A DNA stretch of 64,000 bases from Arenibacter sp. F20364 (GTDB lineage: Bacteria; Bacteroidota; Bacteroidia; Flavobacteriales; Flavobacteriaceae): assembly GCF_023015905.1 (NCBI RefSeq), contig NZ_JALKBD010000011.1, positions 1-64,000 of the forward strand. Reading direction: 5' to 3'. The position numbers and the translations under genes were made by a program. The notes below the pieces were generated by a model. That model was given only the letters and a program-made list of their open reading frames with translations, searched no databases and was not told the origin of the DNA. This document shows, piece by piece, positions 53,850 through 62,829 of this stretch. The stretch's first letter is position 1; every line of letters starts with the position of its first letter.

Positions 53850-55643
53850 ATGGCTGCACTAAAAAAATCCTGGCTGAACAATTTTTTGGTTTGGCGCGCA
53901 AAACATATCTCCCAAACGCAATTTACTCACCTGCTCAGTATTTTGGTAGGCTTTACTTCTGGGATAGCTGCCGTTGTCCTTAAGAACCTCACCCACTTTT
54001 TCCAACATTTATTGGAAGGCAATTTGGTAAGGTATTACCACACTGCATTTTACTTCGTTTTCCCTATAATTGGCCTTACCCTTGTTTATTTGATCATTAA
54101 ATACGTCATCCGCAACAAGGTGAGCCACGGCATACCATCAACCCTTTTTGCGATTTCCAAAAAAAAGGGAATCATGCGCAAATATCAGATGTTCGGGTCC
54201 ATTTTAACAGCTCCCATTACCGTTGGCTTCGGGGGATCGGTAGGTCTGGAAGGCCCAACTGTGGCCACTGGGGCAGCAATAAGTTCCAATATTTCCAGAA
54301 TGTTCCACGTTAACCAGACTACAAGGAACTTACTTATTGGATGTGCTGCGGCAGGAGCCATGTCCTCCATATTCAAAGCCCCTATTGCCGCCATCATTTT
54401 TGCCATTGAAGTATTTAGCCTGGATCTAACAATCGCCTCCATGCTGCCCTTGCTTCTAGCTTCCCTTTCAGGAATCATTACGTCCTACTTTTTCTTTGGA
54501 AGCGATATACTCTTGCCCTTTAAAATTGAGGACGATTTTATAATATCCGACATTCCCTTCTTCATCATACTGGGATTATTTGCGGGATTGACTTCCATTT
54601 ATTTCACGGAAGTATATGAACGGACCCAAAAAATATTCGACAAAATAGCTTCCCCAATCAAAAGGTTGCTCTATGGGGGAATTGCCATAGGTATTCTGGT
54701 ATATTTGGTACCCCCACTCTACGGGGAAGGTTTTGATGTTATCAACAACCTCATCTTAGGCCACCCAGAAAAGGTATTGGAAAACAATATTTTTCATTTA
54801 GACCTTGCCAATGTATGGGTAGTAATTGGGCTGCTTGCCGGATTGGTTTTTTTCAAAATCATAGCCTGTACCCTGACCTTCGGTGCAGGGGGAGTTGGGG
54901 GAATCTTTGCCCCAACACTATTTATGGGCAGCATAATGGGCAATTGCATTGCCAAAGTAATTAACAGTATTGGAATCTTTCCCAATCAAATTTCTGAAAG
55001 TAATTTTACCTTGGTAGGTATGGCGGGTCTTATGGCTGGGGTACTCCACGCTCCCCTTACCGCAATATTCCTTATAGCCGAAGTAACCGGGGGTTATGAA
55101 TTGTTTATTCCACTTATGATCACCTCTGCCATCTCGTTTTCCATAACCAAATACGTGCACCCACATTCTGTCTACAACATGGAATTGGGCAGGAAAGGGG
55201 AATTAATAACTCATGATAAGGACCATGCCGTACTGACCTTAATGGATATTGATAAAGTTATTGAAAACAACTTTGTCCCTATTTATCCTGAAATGAACTT
55301 AGGACAAATTGTACACCAGGCGGTCGTAAAATCCAATAGAAATATATTTCCTGTAATTGACAAGGAAGACAACACCCTTTTAGGGATTATTTTATTGGAT
55401 GACATACGCCCTATTATGTTCGATCAGAAATTGTACAAGGAAGTGAAGGCAGTAGATGTAATGAACACTCCCCCGGAAATTATTGAATTGGACAAAGATA
55501 AAATGACGGATATAATGGAGAAGTTTCAAAGTAGCGGAGCATGGAACCTACCAGTTATTAAAGATGAAAAGTATGTTGGTTTTATCTCCAAGTCCAAGCT
55601 TTTGACCGCCTATAGAAGAAAATTGATAAATTTAACCTCATAA
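53850..55643 (+). CDS. ClC-family chloride channel/antiporter with CBS domains
   Basis: A 597-residue membrane protein. The ClC core has the motifs VSHGIPSTL (GSGIP-like), GSVGLEGPTV with the gating glutamate, and GAGGVGGIFAPTLFMG. About 10-12 membrane helices span residues 25-430. Two CBS domains follow at about 465-590 and may bind adenine nucleotides. It moves chloride or exchanges it for protons. The ATG lies directly after the aspS terminator. The small membrane gene follows by 14 bp. Confidence 0.93.
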   Translation: MAALKKSWLNNFLVWRAKHISQTQFTHLLSILVGFTSGIAAVVLKNLTHFFQHLLEGNLVRYYHTAFYFVFPIIGLTLVYLIIKYVIRNKVSHGIPSTLFAISKKKGIMRKYQMFGSILTAPITVGFGGSVGLEGPTVATGAAISSNISRMFHVNQTTRNLLIGCAAAGAMSSIFKAPIAAIIFAIEVFSLDLTIASMLPLLLASLSGIITSYFFFGSDILLPFKIEDDFIISDIPFFIILGLFAGLTSIYFTEVYERTQKIFDKIASPIKRLLYGGIAIGILVYLVPPLYGEGFDVINNLILGHPEKVLENNIFHLDLANVWVVIGLLAGLVFFKIIACTLTFGAGGVGGIFAPTLFMGSIMGNCIAKVINSIGIFPNQISESNFTLVGMAGLMAGVLHAPLTAIFLIAEVTGGYELFIPLMITSAISFSITKYVHPHSVYNMELGRKGELITHDKDHAVLTLMDIDKVIENNFVPIYPEMNLGQIVHQAVVKSNRNIFPVIDKEDNTLLGIILLDDIRPIMFDQKLYKEVKAVDVMNTPPEIIELDKDKMTDIMEKFQSSGAWNLPVIKDEKYVGFISKSKLLTAYRRKLINLTS

Positions 55644-55657
55644 AACCCCTGTTGAGA

Positions 55658-55909
55658 ATGAAGTATCTTATTTCTTTAATTCTTTTAGCTTCCTTAGCTT
55701 CCATCATTTACGGCTTTAGCATAAATGATGAAGATTTGGCCCTATCCAATAAATGCATCGGTTTTGGTACGGTCGGAATATTTTTGGTGGCCATGCCCCT
55801 ATTTCTTATCAAGGTCAGTAAAGGCAAAAAAATGAAGGATTATATGCTTACCGAGGAAAACATCAGAAAAATGCAGGGAAAGGAAAAGGAAACTACTGAC
55901 AACCAGTAA
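55658..55909 (+). CDS. Small two-helix membrane protein
   Basis: An 83-residue protein with a hydrophobic N-terminal segment (LISLILLASLASIIYGF) and a second one (GTVGIFLVAMPLFLI), then a charged cytosolic tail rich in K and E. I do not recognise a family. The ATG at 55658 is chosen over a TTG two codons upstream. It follows the ClC gene by 14 bp and may be its partner or simply co-transcribed. Confidence 0.65.
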   Translation: MKYLISLILLASLASIIYGFSINDEDLALSNKCIGFGTVGIFLVAMPLFLIKVSKGKKMKDYMLTEENIRKMQGKEKETTDNQ

Positions 55910-56000
55910 TTTTCGTATTTTTTTAAATTGATTATATTCAATTTTGCCCAAAAAAACATAAATTAGTAATCTAAACGATTATTATTTTAATTTCATTGCA

Positions 56001-56195
56001 ATGACTGGAACAGTAAAATTTTTTAATGAATCCAAGGGATATGGCTTCATAACCAACGACGACACCGGTAAGGACATTTTTGTTCATGCTACTGCATTAA
56101 ACGGAACTGAACTTAACGAAGGAGACAAAGTAGAATACCATGAAGAAGAAGGGCGTAAAGGAATAGTTGCTGCTCAAGTGCAGGTAATTGGCTAA
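56001..56195 (+). CDS. Cold-shock domain protein (CspA family)
   Basis: A 64-residue single cold-shock domain. RNP-1 is KGYGFI (residues 12-17) and RNP-2 is DIFVHATAL (residues 25-33). It binds single-stranded RNA or DNA and melts structures. The AT-rich 90-bp leader upstream and its own hairpin downstream indicate a separate unit. Length and motifs are standard. Confidence 0.95.
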   Translation: MTGTVKFFNESKGYGFITNDDTGKDIFVHATALNGTELNEGDKVEYHEEEGRKGIVAAQVQVIG

Positions 56196-56223
56196 CATTA
56201 TTCTATTTTTTAAACAGAATTTT

Positions 56224-56252
56224 AAACCCTTGGTCCAACGCTGGGGGTTTTT
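56224..56252 (+). terminator. Terminator after the cold-shock gene
   Basis: AAACCC (56224-56229) pairs with GGGTTT (56245-56250), with an inner TTGG/CCAA pairing, and a run of T follows. Confidence 0.65.
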
Positions 56253-56380
56253 GCTTTCTAACAACAATTCAACACCCTATCTACCTTTCCAACACTATTA
56301 AACCGTCTGCCCCACTCCCATAAGTAGTGCTTTTTTGGCCTTTTATCAATTCCGATTTGGCAAGTTCAGAAGGCCCCCTT

Positions 56381-56830
56381 CTAATTCAAGTTGCGCTTCT
56401 GAATAAAAAAACGCTTCAATATTTCAGATGCTTCTTCCTCCAAAATCCCACTCACCAATTCGGTCTTGGGATGTATTTTAGTTCCCATGGCCGTAAAGCC
56501 CCTATCCAAATCCTTGGCCCCATAGACAATTTTGGAAATTTGGCTCCAATAAAGGGCCCCCGCACACATTTGACATGGCTCCAGGGTTACATAAAGGGTA
56601 CAATTATGAAGATATTTCCCTCCCAAAAAATTGGCTGCTGCCGTTATGGCCTGCATTTCGGCATGGGCAGTAACATCCTTCAAAAGCTCAGTTAGATTAT
56701 GTGCCCTTGCAATAATTCTATTCTCAACAACAATAATGGCCCCAACAGGCACCTCTCCTTTTTCAAAAGCCGCTTCCGCCTCCTGTAAAGCCTTTTTCAT
56801 AAAATAAGTGTCATCAAAAGGATTGATCAT
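56381..56830 (-). CDS. tadA: tRNA adenosine deaminase TadA
   Basis: A 149-residue zinc deaminase. The zinc and catalytic motifs are HAEMQAI (His and Glu, about residues 55-61) and PCQMCAGAL (two cysteines, about 84-92). It converts A34 to inosine in tRNA-Arg(ACG). The ATG at 56830 starts the conserved domain; an upstream in-frame Met adds 20 hydrophobic residues without family support. The nucleoside deaminase group also contains guanine deaminases, so the tRNA role is likely but not certain. Confidence 0.88.
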   Translation of the reverse strand: MINPFDDTYFMKKALQEAEAAFEKGEVPVGAIIVVENRIIARAHNLTELLKDVTAHAEMQAITAAANFLGGKYLHNCTLYVTLEPCQMCAGALYWSQISKIVYGAKDLDRGFTAMGTKIHPKTELVSGILEEEASEILKRFFIQKRNLN

Positions 56831-56982
56831 ACCTAACAATTTAAGCCACAATAGTAAACAATATTGGTGAAGGGTCAAAAAAATTACCATTTGTTTAAAA
56901 TATTCTGAAAAACCTATAATCAGACACTAAAAAACACAACATTCAATGCTTAAATACATTAGTTTTGCATAACATTTTTAGT

Positions 56983-58761
56983 ATGCCCAAGGGAATTCTA
57001 CAACATATTAACGGCCCTGAGGATATTCGAACCTTAGAAAAAGTCGATTTAATACATCTTGCCCAAGAATTAAGGGAATTTATAATAGACATTGTAGCCA
57101 CCAAAGAAGGACATTTGGGGGCCAGCTTGGGCGTTGTGGAACTAACGATAGCCCTGCACTATGTATTTAACACGCCTAATGACAAGCTAATTTGGGATGT
57201 TGGACATCAGGCATACGGACATAAGATATTGACGGGACGTAGGGACATATTCCATACCAATAGACAATTGGGAGGAATAAGTGGATTCCCAAAACGCGCA
57301 GAAAGTCCCTATGACAATTTTGGCACCGGACATAGTTCAACCTCCATTTCAGCAATCTTGGGCATGGCTTTGGCCTCGCAAATAAAGGGCGCAATGAATA
57401 TTCAGCACATTGCCGTCATTGGTGATGCCTCTATAGCCAGTGGTATGGCTTTTGAAGCACTTAACCATGCTGGTGACACCAATGCCAATATCCTTATTAT
57501 CCTAAATGACAACGCCATAGGGATTGACCCCAGTGTAGGTGCCTTGAAAAAATACCTTACCAATGTTAAAAAAGGTACGGCCAAGGACGAGAACATATTT
57601 GAATGTCTAAATTTTAACTATTGGGGCCCAATAGATGGCCACGATTTGGTTTCCCTATTAAATGAGCTGAATAGTTTAAAGGACATAGAAGGCCCTAAAT
57701 TGCTGCATATTATAACCACTAAGGGAAAAGGGCTCAAAAAAGCCGAGGAAAACCAAGTAGTCTATCACGCTCCTGGAAAATTTAATAAGGAAACCGGCGA
57801 CCTTTGGCCCAAAGCCTCCGAAAAACAACCTCCAAAATATCAGGATGTTTTTGGACATACTCTCGTAGAACTAGCCAAGAAGAATAAAAATATAGTGGGC
57901 ATAACCCCAGCCATGCCTACTGGAAGCTCCCTTAAATATATGATGGAACAAATCCCTGAGAGGGCATTTGACGTTGGCATTGCGGAGCAACATGCGGTTA
58001 CCCTGGCCGGTGGAATGGCCACAGAAGGCTTGGTTCCTTTTTGCAATATCTACTCTACTTTTTTACAACGTGCCTATGACCAGATTATCCATGATGTAGC
58101 ACTGCAGAATCTTCCTGTTATTTTCTGTTTGGATCGTGCAGGTATTGTTGGACAGGACGGCGCAACCCATCACGGAATTTATGATATGGCTTATTTACGG
58201 TGTATTCCAAATCTTATTATTTTTGCGCCCTTGAACGAAATAGAGCTCAGGGATATCATGTATACGGCACAATTAGGCTTGGGGCAACCCATAGCCATAA
58301 GGTATCCTAGAGGAAGAGGAGTTACACTGGATTGGAAACAACAATTTAATAAAATTTCGATAGGAATATCCCAAGAATTAAAAAAAGGAACGAAAATTGC
58401 GGTACTTTCGATCGGCCATATTGGGAATATGGTCAAGGATTTACTAAAAGACGTAGATGACAGGGGTCAAATTGGCCATTACAATATGCGTTTTGTAAAA
58501 CCTTTGGACAAGATGATGTTACACAAAGTTTTCTCCACCTATGAGAACGTCATCACCATTGAGGATGGCTGTAAAATAGGGGGGTTTGGAAGTGCAATTT
58601 TGGAATATGCCAACGAGATCCATAGTTTTGTCCCTTTAAAGATTTTTGGCATTGAAGATGCTTTTATAGAGCAGGGAACCGTTGAAGAGCTCCATAAAAT
58701 AGCTAAAATAGATATATCGACCTTAAAAAACTATATTAACAACCTCTTGAATACTGATTAG
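56983..58761 (+). CDS. dxs: 1-deoxy-D-xylulose-5-phosphate synthase
   Basis: A 592-residue thiamine-diphosphate enzyme that joins pyruvate and glyceraldehyde-3-phosphate, the first step of the MEP isoprenoid pathway. The TPP-binding motif is GDASIASGMAFEALNHAGD with NDN after it, the acid base AEQHAVTLAGGMA is present, and DRAGIVGQDGATHHG is complete. It is a little shorter than the E. coli enzyme (about 620). The ATG at 56983 is preferred to the TTG at 56965. A TAGTTTTG box (56960-56967) could be its -7 element. The DUF3078 gene starts 1 bp after its stop. Confidence 0.95.
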   Translation: MPKGILQHINGPEDIRTLEKVDLIHLAQELREFIIDIVATKEGHLGASLGVVELTIALHYVFNTPNDKLIWDVGHQAYGHKILTGRRDIFHTNRQLGGISGFPKRAESPYDNFGTGHSSTSISAILGMALASQIKGAMNIQHIAVIGDASIASGMAFEALNHAGDTNANILIILNDNAIGIDPSVGALKKYLTNVKKGTAKDENIFECLNFNYWGPIDGHDLVSLLNELNSLKDIEGPKLLHIITTKGKGLKKAEENQVVYHAPGKFNKETGDLWPKASEKQPPKYQDVFGHTLVELAKKNKNIVGITPAMPTGSSLKYMMEQIPERAFDVGIAEQHAVTLAGGMATEGLVPFCNIYSTFLQRAYDQIIHDVALQNLPVIFCLDRAGIVGQDGATHHGIYDMAYLRCIPNLIIFAPLNEIELRDIMYTAQLGLGQPIAIRYPRGRGVTLDWKQQFNKISIGISQELKKGTKIAVLSIGHIGNMVKDLLKDVDDRGQIGHYNMRFVKPLDKMMLHKVFSTYENVITIEDGCKIGGFGSAILEYANEIHSFVPLKIFGIEDAFIEQGTVEELHKIAKIDISTLKNYINNLLNTD

Positions 58762-58762
58762 T

Positions 58763-59890
58763 ATGTACGGTAAAATTTTCATTATTGTCCTTCTGTTTCT
58801 AAATTTTAATTTTTTATTTGCCCAAGACACTATTCCTGCTCCGCAAACTCCGGATTCTACCCAGGTAGATTCAATGCGTGTCGACTCTATGCGTATAGAT
58901 ACCATAGTAATACGCACCCTGCAGGACAAAATAAAGTATATTCCACGGGGGGCAGACCTTACCAATCCCGTTGTTTCCTTTAAGCGAACCAAACCTTTGG
59001 AAGAAAAATACAACCGTTTCAGTATTCCTTCCTTTTGGGAAAAGGAGAACAAACTTGGATTTAATTTTAGTGAGGTAGCCTTTGTAAATTGGAATGCAGG
59101 GGGAAACAATTCCATTTCCGGTTTGGCCAGTGCCAAATTTGTTCGAAATTATAAATTTAGATACGTTCAACTAAACAACAACTTGGACATACGATATGGC
59201 CTTAATGCCCAGGAAGGATTTAAATTAAGAAAATCGGATGATGCGCTTCGGTTTTCCTCCACCTTTGCTTTTAGAAGGGATACGATCAGCAATTGGTATT
59301 ATTCTGCCAGCGCAGAATTTAGAACCCAGTTTTCCAATGGTTACAAATACCCTAATAGGGATAAACCCATTTCCAGATTTATGGCTCCCGGTTATGCCCT
59401 CTTGGGTGCTGGTACCTCCTATATTCCAGAAGGCAAAAAATTTAACTTGCGTTTAGCCCCCCTTACCTTCAAATCTACCTTTGTGCTGGACCAAACCTTG
59501 GCCAACAACGGTGCCTTTGGGGTGCAAAAAGCTCTCTTAGATACCGATGGAAATATAATAAAGGAGGGCGAAAACGTTTATTTGGAATTTGGTTTTTTGG
59601 TCTCAAACACTTGGGAAACCATGGTTTATGAAAATGTAAAATTAAATCATCGGCTACAGCTATACTCAGACTATGTAAACAATTTTGGAAACATTGACGT
59701 GGACTGGGAAGTAAACGTGGACTTAACCGTAAACAAATATGTCAAGGCCTCAATAGGCACCCATGTCCTATATGACCACGACATTATTTTCGACGAGGTT
59801 AAAGCTGCCGACGGTACCATTACAACCCCCGGAAAGCGTAAAGTACAATTTAAACAATTGCTGGGCGTTGGTCTGGTCTATGATTTTTAG
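58763..59890 (+). CDS. DUF3078 outer-membrane protein
   Basis: A 375-residue exported β-barrel-type protein with a signal peptide (IFIIVLLFLNFNFLFAQ) and the DUF3078 region beginning LGFNFSEVAFVNWNAGGNNS near residue 98. A low-complexity stretch (DSTQVDSMRVDSMRIDTI) lies just after the signal. The role of the family is unknown. It begins 1 bp after dxs and its stop overlaps the convergent dgt stop by 4 bp, so the two transcripts are complementary at their ends. Confidence 0.85.
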   Translation: MYGKIFIIVLLFLNFNFLFAQDTIPAPQTPDSTQVDSMRVDSMRIDTIVIRTLQDKIKYIPRGADLTNPVVSFKRTKPLEEKYNRFSIPSFWEKENKLGFNFSEVAFVNWNAGGNNSISGLASAKFVRNYKFRYVQLNNNLDIRYGLNAQEGFKLRKSDDALRFSSTFAFRRDTISNWYYSASAEFRTQFSNGYKYPNRDKPISRFMAPGYALLGAGTSYIPEGKKFNLRLAPLTFKSTFVLDQTLANNGAFGVQKALLDTDGNIIKEGENVYLEFGFLVSNTWETMVYENVKLNHRLQLYSDYVNNFGNIDVDWEVNVDLTVNKYVKASIGTHVLYDHDIIFDEVKAADGTITTPGKRKVQFKQLLGVGLVYDF

Positions 59891-61230
59891 AGCTGCTTAC
59901 CCATAATCTTATTGTGGATATGTACCGCAGCACTATCCGATAAACTGGCCACATAACAGCAGGTATTCAAGAGTATGGAGTATGTAGAACCTGTTGTTTC
60001 CCTATAAGGTTCGGGCAAAGTGGAAATCATTAGTCGGTCATAATTGGAACTGTCCCCTTCCTTTTTCCTGATCAATGCTGTGGTATACACATCCAAAATG
60101 TCCGAGATAATCCTATACCCGGCTATTTCTTTTTCCAAAACTTCTTGGGACCTGTATATTTTCTGCACGCTTAGTGTAATAATGTCTTCTATCTGGGCCT
60201 TGAACTTACTTTTATCCATCAAAGAGACTGAAAATTCGCCTTTTAAGATATCCTCTTCATTATCAATAAAAATACTAATGGCATCCGTAATCAAGGTGTT
60301 GATTGCCAAAGCCCGTAAGTAGCTCAGACGATCTTCCATATAGATCAGATTATTATACTTTTTTATGTTGATACTGTCCTTGACCAACTTTATTAGATAC
60401 TCCAAAGCATAATCCTCAGAAATAAGTCCTAAATTGATTCCGTCCTCAAAATCGATAATGGTATAACAAATATCGTCCGCAGCCTCCACCAAGAAAGTTA
60501 GTGGATGTCTGCAAAAACCAATATCATTGCCCTTTCCCCTTGATGCCAGTCCCAGTTCATCGGCTACTTTCCCAAAAGAAGCCACATCCTGCTGAAAAAA
60601 TCCAAATTTCTTATCGGCGATATGCTTGGTAGGCTTTTTGGGCAAGGATTCCTTTGGGTACTTCATAAAAGCGCCCAAGGTGGCGTAACTAAGTCGTAAC
60701 CCCCCTTCAACGCCCTGACGGGTCTCTGTTAGTAATCTATAGCCATTGGCATTGCCTTCAAAATCTATAATATCCTGATACTCCTTTAGGGTCAAGGCCG
60801 TTTCAAATTGTTTGCCATTACCTGTTTTAAAGTATTCCCCAATGGCCTTCTCCCCACTATGCCCAAAGGGTGGATTTCCTATATCATGAGCCAAAGCAGC
60901 GGCCGCTACTATGGCACCAAAATCATTAAATTTATACCCATGTACCTCGCTGAGATAAGGATGCTTTTCCAAAATTTTCTGCCCGGCTATCCTTCCCAAG
61001 CTCCTTCCCACCACTGAAACCTCCAAGCTATGGGTCAGGCGGGTATGTACAAAATCGGTTTTGGAAAGGGGTATTACCTGGGTCTTGTCCTGAAGGCTCC
61101 TAAAGGCAGCAGAAAATATCACCCTGTCGTAATCCACTTCAAAACCCAATCGGGTTTCATCCTGTTCTTTTCTTATTCTTTTGTGGGTATCCCCAAAGCG
61201 CTTTAAGGATAAAAGCTGTTCCCAATTCAT
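59887..61230 (-). CDS. dgt: dGTP triphosphohydrolase (dGTPase)
   Basis: A 447-residue HD-domain enzyme that splits dGTP into deoxyguanosine and triphosphate. The metal motif is HDIGNPPFGHSGE (about residues 114-126), preceded by RLTHSLEVSVVGR (about 64-76), and the length matches Dgt-type enzymes. dNTPases of this type also appear in phage defence, but the chromosomal position beside housekeeping genes suggests normal nucleotide control. It converges with the DUF3078 gene. Confidence 0.92.
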   Translation of the reverse strand: MNWEQLLSLKRFGDTHKRIRKEQDETRLGFEVDYDRVIFSAAFRSLQDKTQVIPLSKTDFVHTRLTHSLEVSVVGRSLGRIAGQKILEKHPYLSEVHGYKFNDFGAIVAAAALAHDIGNPPFGHSGEKAIGEYFKTGNGKQFETALTLKEYQDIIDFEGNANGYRLLTETRQGVEGGLRLSYATLGAFMKYPKESLPKKPTKHIADKKFGFFQQDVASFGKVADELGLASRGKGNDIGFCRHPLTFLVEAADDICYTIIDFEDGINLGLISEDYALEYLIKLVKDSINIKKYNNLIYMEDRLSYLRALAINTLITDAISIFIDNEEDILKGEFSVSLMDKSKFKAQIEDIITLSVQKIYRSQEVLEKEIAGYRIISDILDVYTTALIRKKEGDSSNYDRLMISTLPEPYRETTGSTYSILLNTCCYVASLSDSAAVHIHNKIMGKQL

Positions 61231-61548
61231 AGTCTTTATTTAACGGCAGCAAGATACATTTTTAGCCATTCAACACATAATAAAACTGTTTTCCACTGCA
61301 AACTGAACCTGTATAACTTAATTTAACAATAAATTAAACTTAAGGTTACCCTTTATAATTTGCTATTCCCCATCTTCGCCTTTGTCTTTAGACTTTTTTG
61401 GTTTCATTCATATAAATTAGTTTTTGTCGACTATTGATTTGAAATCTTATGCTACCTCTGGCCAAGGTAGCTTTTTCTTTTTATGTAAAATTCTTTCACA
61501 ACTCCCAATAAGTTTGGTACTTTGTGCCCCGACAAAAACTAATTAACA
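61231..61548. other. Intergenic region upstream of phosphate porin
   Basis: No gene is visible in these 318 bp between the divergent dgt and porin genes. They hold the spaced TTAAC-like repeats at 61322-61354, and a TTTG plus TAC-TTTG patch near 61512-61524 that is too tightly spaced to be a standard promoter. Confidence 0.6.
61322..61354 (+). promoter_or_regulatory. Pho-box-like repeats upstream of porin gene
   Basis: Three TTAAC-like elements, TTTAAC (61322-61327), TTAAAC (61334-61339) and GGTTAC (61344-61349), are spaced by 12 and 10 bp, about one helical turn each. The ten bases CTTAAGGTTA recur inverted before the phosphate transporter. A PhoB/PhoP-type regulator is the natural candidate. 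Confidence 0.4.
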
Positions 61549-62754
61549 ATGACAATGAAATGTTTAGCCCTAGGGCTAATGCTGTGCACATTTTCTATCT
61601 CGTTTTCCCAAGAAACCAATGCTCCTGAATTTGGCAAAGGCCTTTTTAATTTAATGGGCAAAGACAGTACTTGGAGTGCTAATATTGGCACTAGAATACA
61701 GCTATTAAGCAGCGCTACTTGGATTGAAAATTCGAACGGTGATTATACAGACCCCACATTCAACACGCTTATTAGGAGGGCCCGGTTGAAATTTGATGGC
61801 TTTGTCTATTCGCCAAAACTTGCCTACAAAATTGAATTGGGGTTATCCAATAGAGATCTTTCCGGGGCTTCACAGTATACCAGTGACGCGCCAAGATATA
61901 TTCTGGATGCGGTAGTAATGTGGAATTTCTATCAAAATTTCACCCTTTGGGTCGGTCAAACCAAACTCCCTGGCAATATAGAACGCGTTATTTCCTCCGG
62001 TAACCTACAAATGGTAGATCGCTCCCTATTAAATAGTCAATTCACCCTAGATCGTGATATTGGACTACAACTTAGACATCATACACAACTAACGCATACC
62101 TTTTTAATAAGGGAAATTATCGCCATTTCCCAAGGGGAAGGTAGAAATATAACCACAGGAAATTTAGGGGGACATCAATACAGTGGAAGGCTGGAACTAC
62201 TCCCTTTCGGTGAATTTAAGGGCAACGGCGACTACAGCGGCGGCGATTTAAAAAGGGAAAAATCCCCAAAGCTATTATTGGCAACGACCTATGACCTAAA
62301 CCACAAGGCAGTAAAGACCAGAGGTAGCCAAGGGACCTATATGGTCACAGATTTTGGTTTTCACAAAACCAATATCAGCACCTTATTTTTGGATGCCATG
62401 TTCAAATACGACGGATTCTCCTTCATGGCAGAATATGCCAAAAGAAATGCCGATGACCCCTTTGCCAAGAATGCCGATGGATCCCTGACCGGAGAAGTGG
62501 TACAGGTAGGAAATGGATTGAACCTACAAACCGGATATCTTTTTAACAATAATTGGGAGGTTTCTGGGAGATATACCAAGATAAAATTGGATGAAAATAT
62601 CACTGGTCAAAACCCAGAAAACCAATACAGCTTAGGGCTTTCCAAATATCTTGTAGGCCACAAATTAAAGGTGCAAACGGATATTAGTTACCTGTCTGTA
62701 GGGAACGACCCTAATGAATTGATGTTTAGACTACAAATGGACGTACATTTTTAG
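61549..62754 (+). CDS. Phosphate-selective porin (OprO/OprP family)
   Basis: A 401-residue outer-membrane barrel with a signal peptide (LALGLMLCTFSISFSQ). The pattern of alternating strands and LIRRARLKFDGFVYSPKLAYKIE, LWVGQTKLPGN and ERVISSGNLQMVDRS is typical of the OprP family. It allows phosphate or other anions to enter the periplasm. The start may be at 61549 or at the next Met, 61555. A PiT transporter follows by 75 bp, which supports a phosphate role. Confidence 0.88.
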   Translation: MTMKCLALGLMLCTFSISFSQETNAPEFGKGLFNLMGKDSTWSANIGTRIQLLSSATWIENSNGDYTDPTFNTLIRRARLKFDGFVYSPKLAYKIELGLSNRDLSGASQYTSDAPRYILDAVVMWNFYQNFTLWVGQTKLPGNIERVISSGNLQMVDRSLLNSQFTLDRDIGLQLRHHTQLTHTFLIREIIAISQGEGRNITTGNLGGHQYSGRLELLPFGEFKGNGDYSGGDLKREKSPKLLLATTYDLNHKAVKTRGSQGTYMVTDFGFHKTNISTLFLDAMFKYDGFSFMAEYAKRNADDPFAKNADGSLTGEVVQVGNGLNLQTGYLFNNNWEVSGRYTKIKLDENITGQNPENQYSLGLSKYLVGHKLKVQTDISYLSVGNDPNELMFRLQMDVHF

Positions 62755-62761
62755 TAAAAAT

Positions 62762-62783
62762 ATAACCTTAAGATAACGTTACG
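62762..62783 (+). promoter_or_regulatory. Tandem 11-bp repeat upstream of PiT gene (Pho-box-like)
   Basis: ATAACCTTAAG (62762-62772) and ATAACGTTACG (62773-62783) are adjacent copies with 9 of 11 matches and an exact 11-bp period, the geometry of sites bound head to tail by OmpR/PhoB-type regulators. They lie 47 bp before the transporter ATG. Confidence 0.5.
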
Positions 62784-62829
62784 AACAAAGAGACTTTAGA
62801 TATTTGCAAACTATTTTTTTTATAAGATA

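Noticed and set aside
59887-61230. dGTPase as a phage-defence dNTP depletion gene
   Set aside because: It sits among housekeeping genes far from the island and has the length and motifs of the ordinary chromosomal enzyme.
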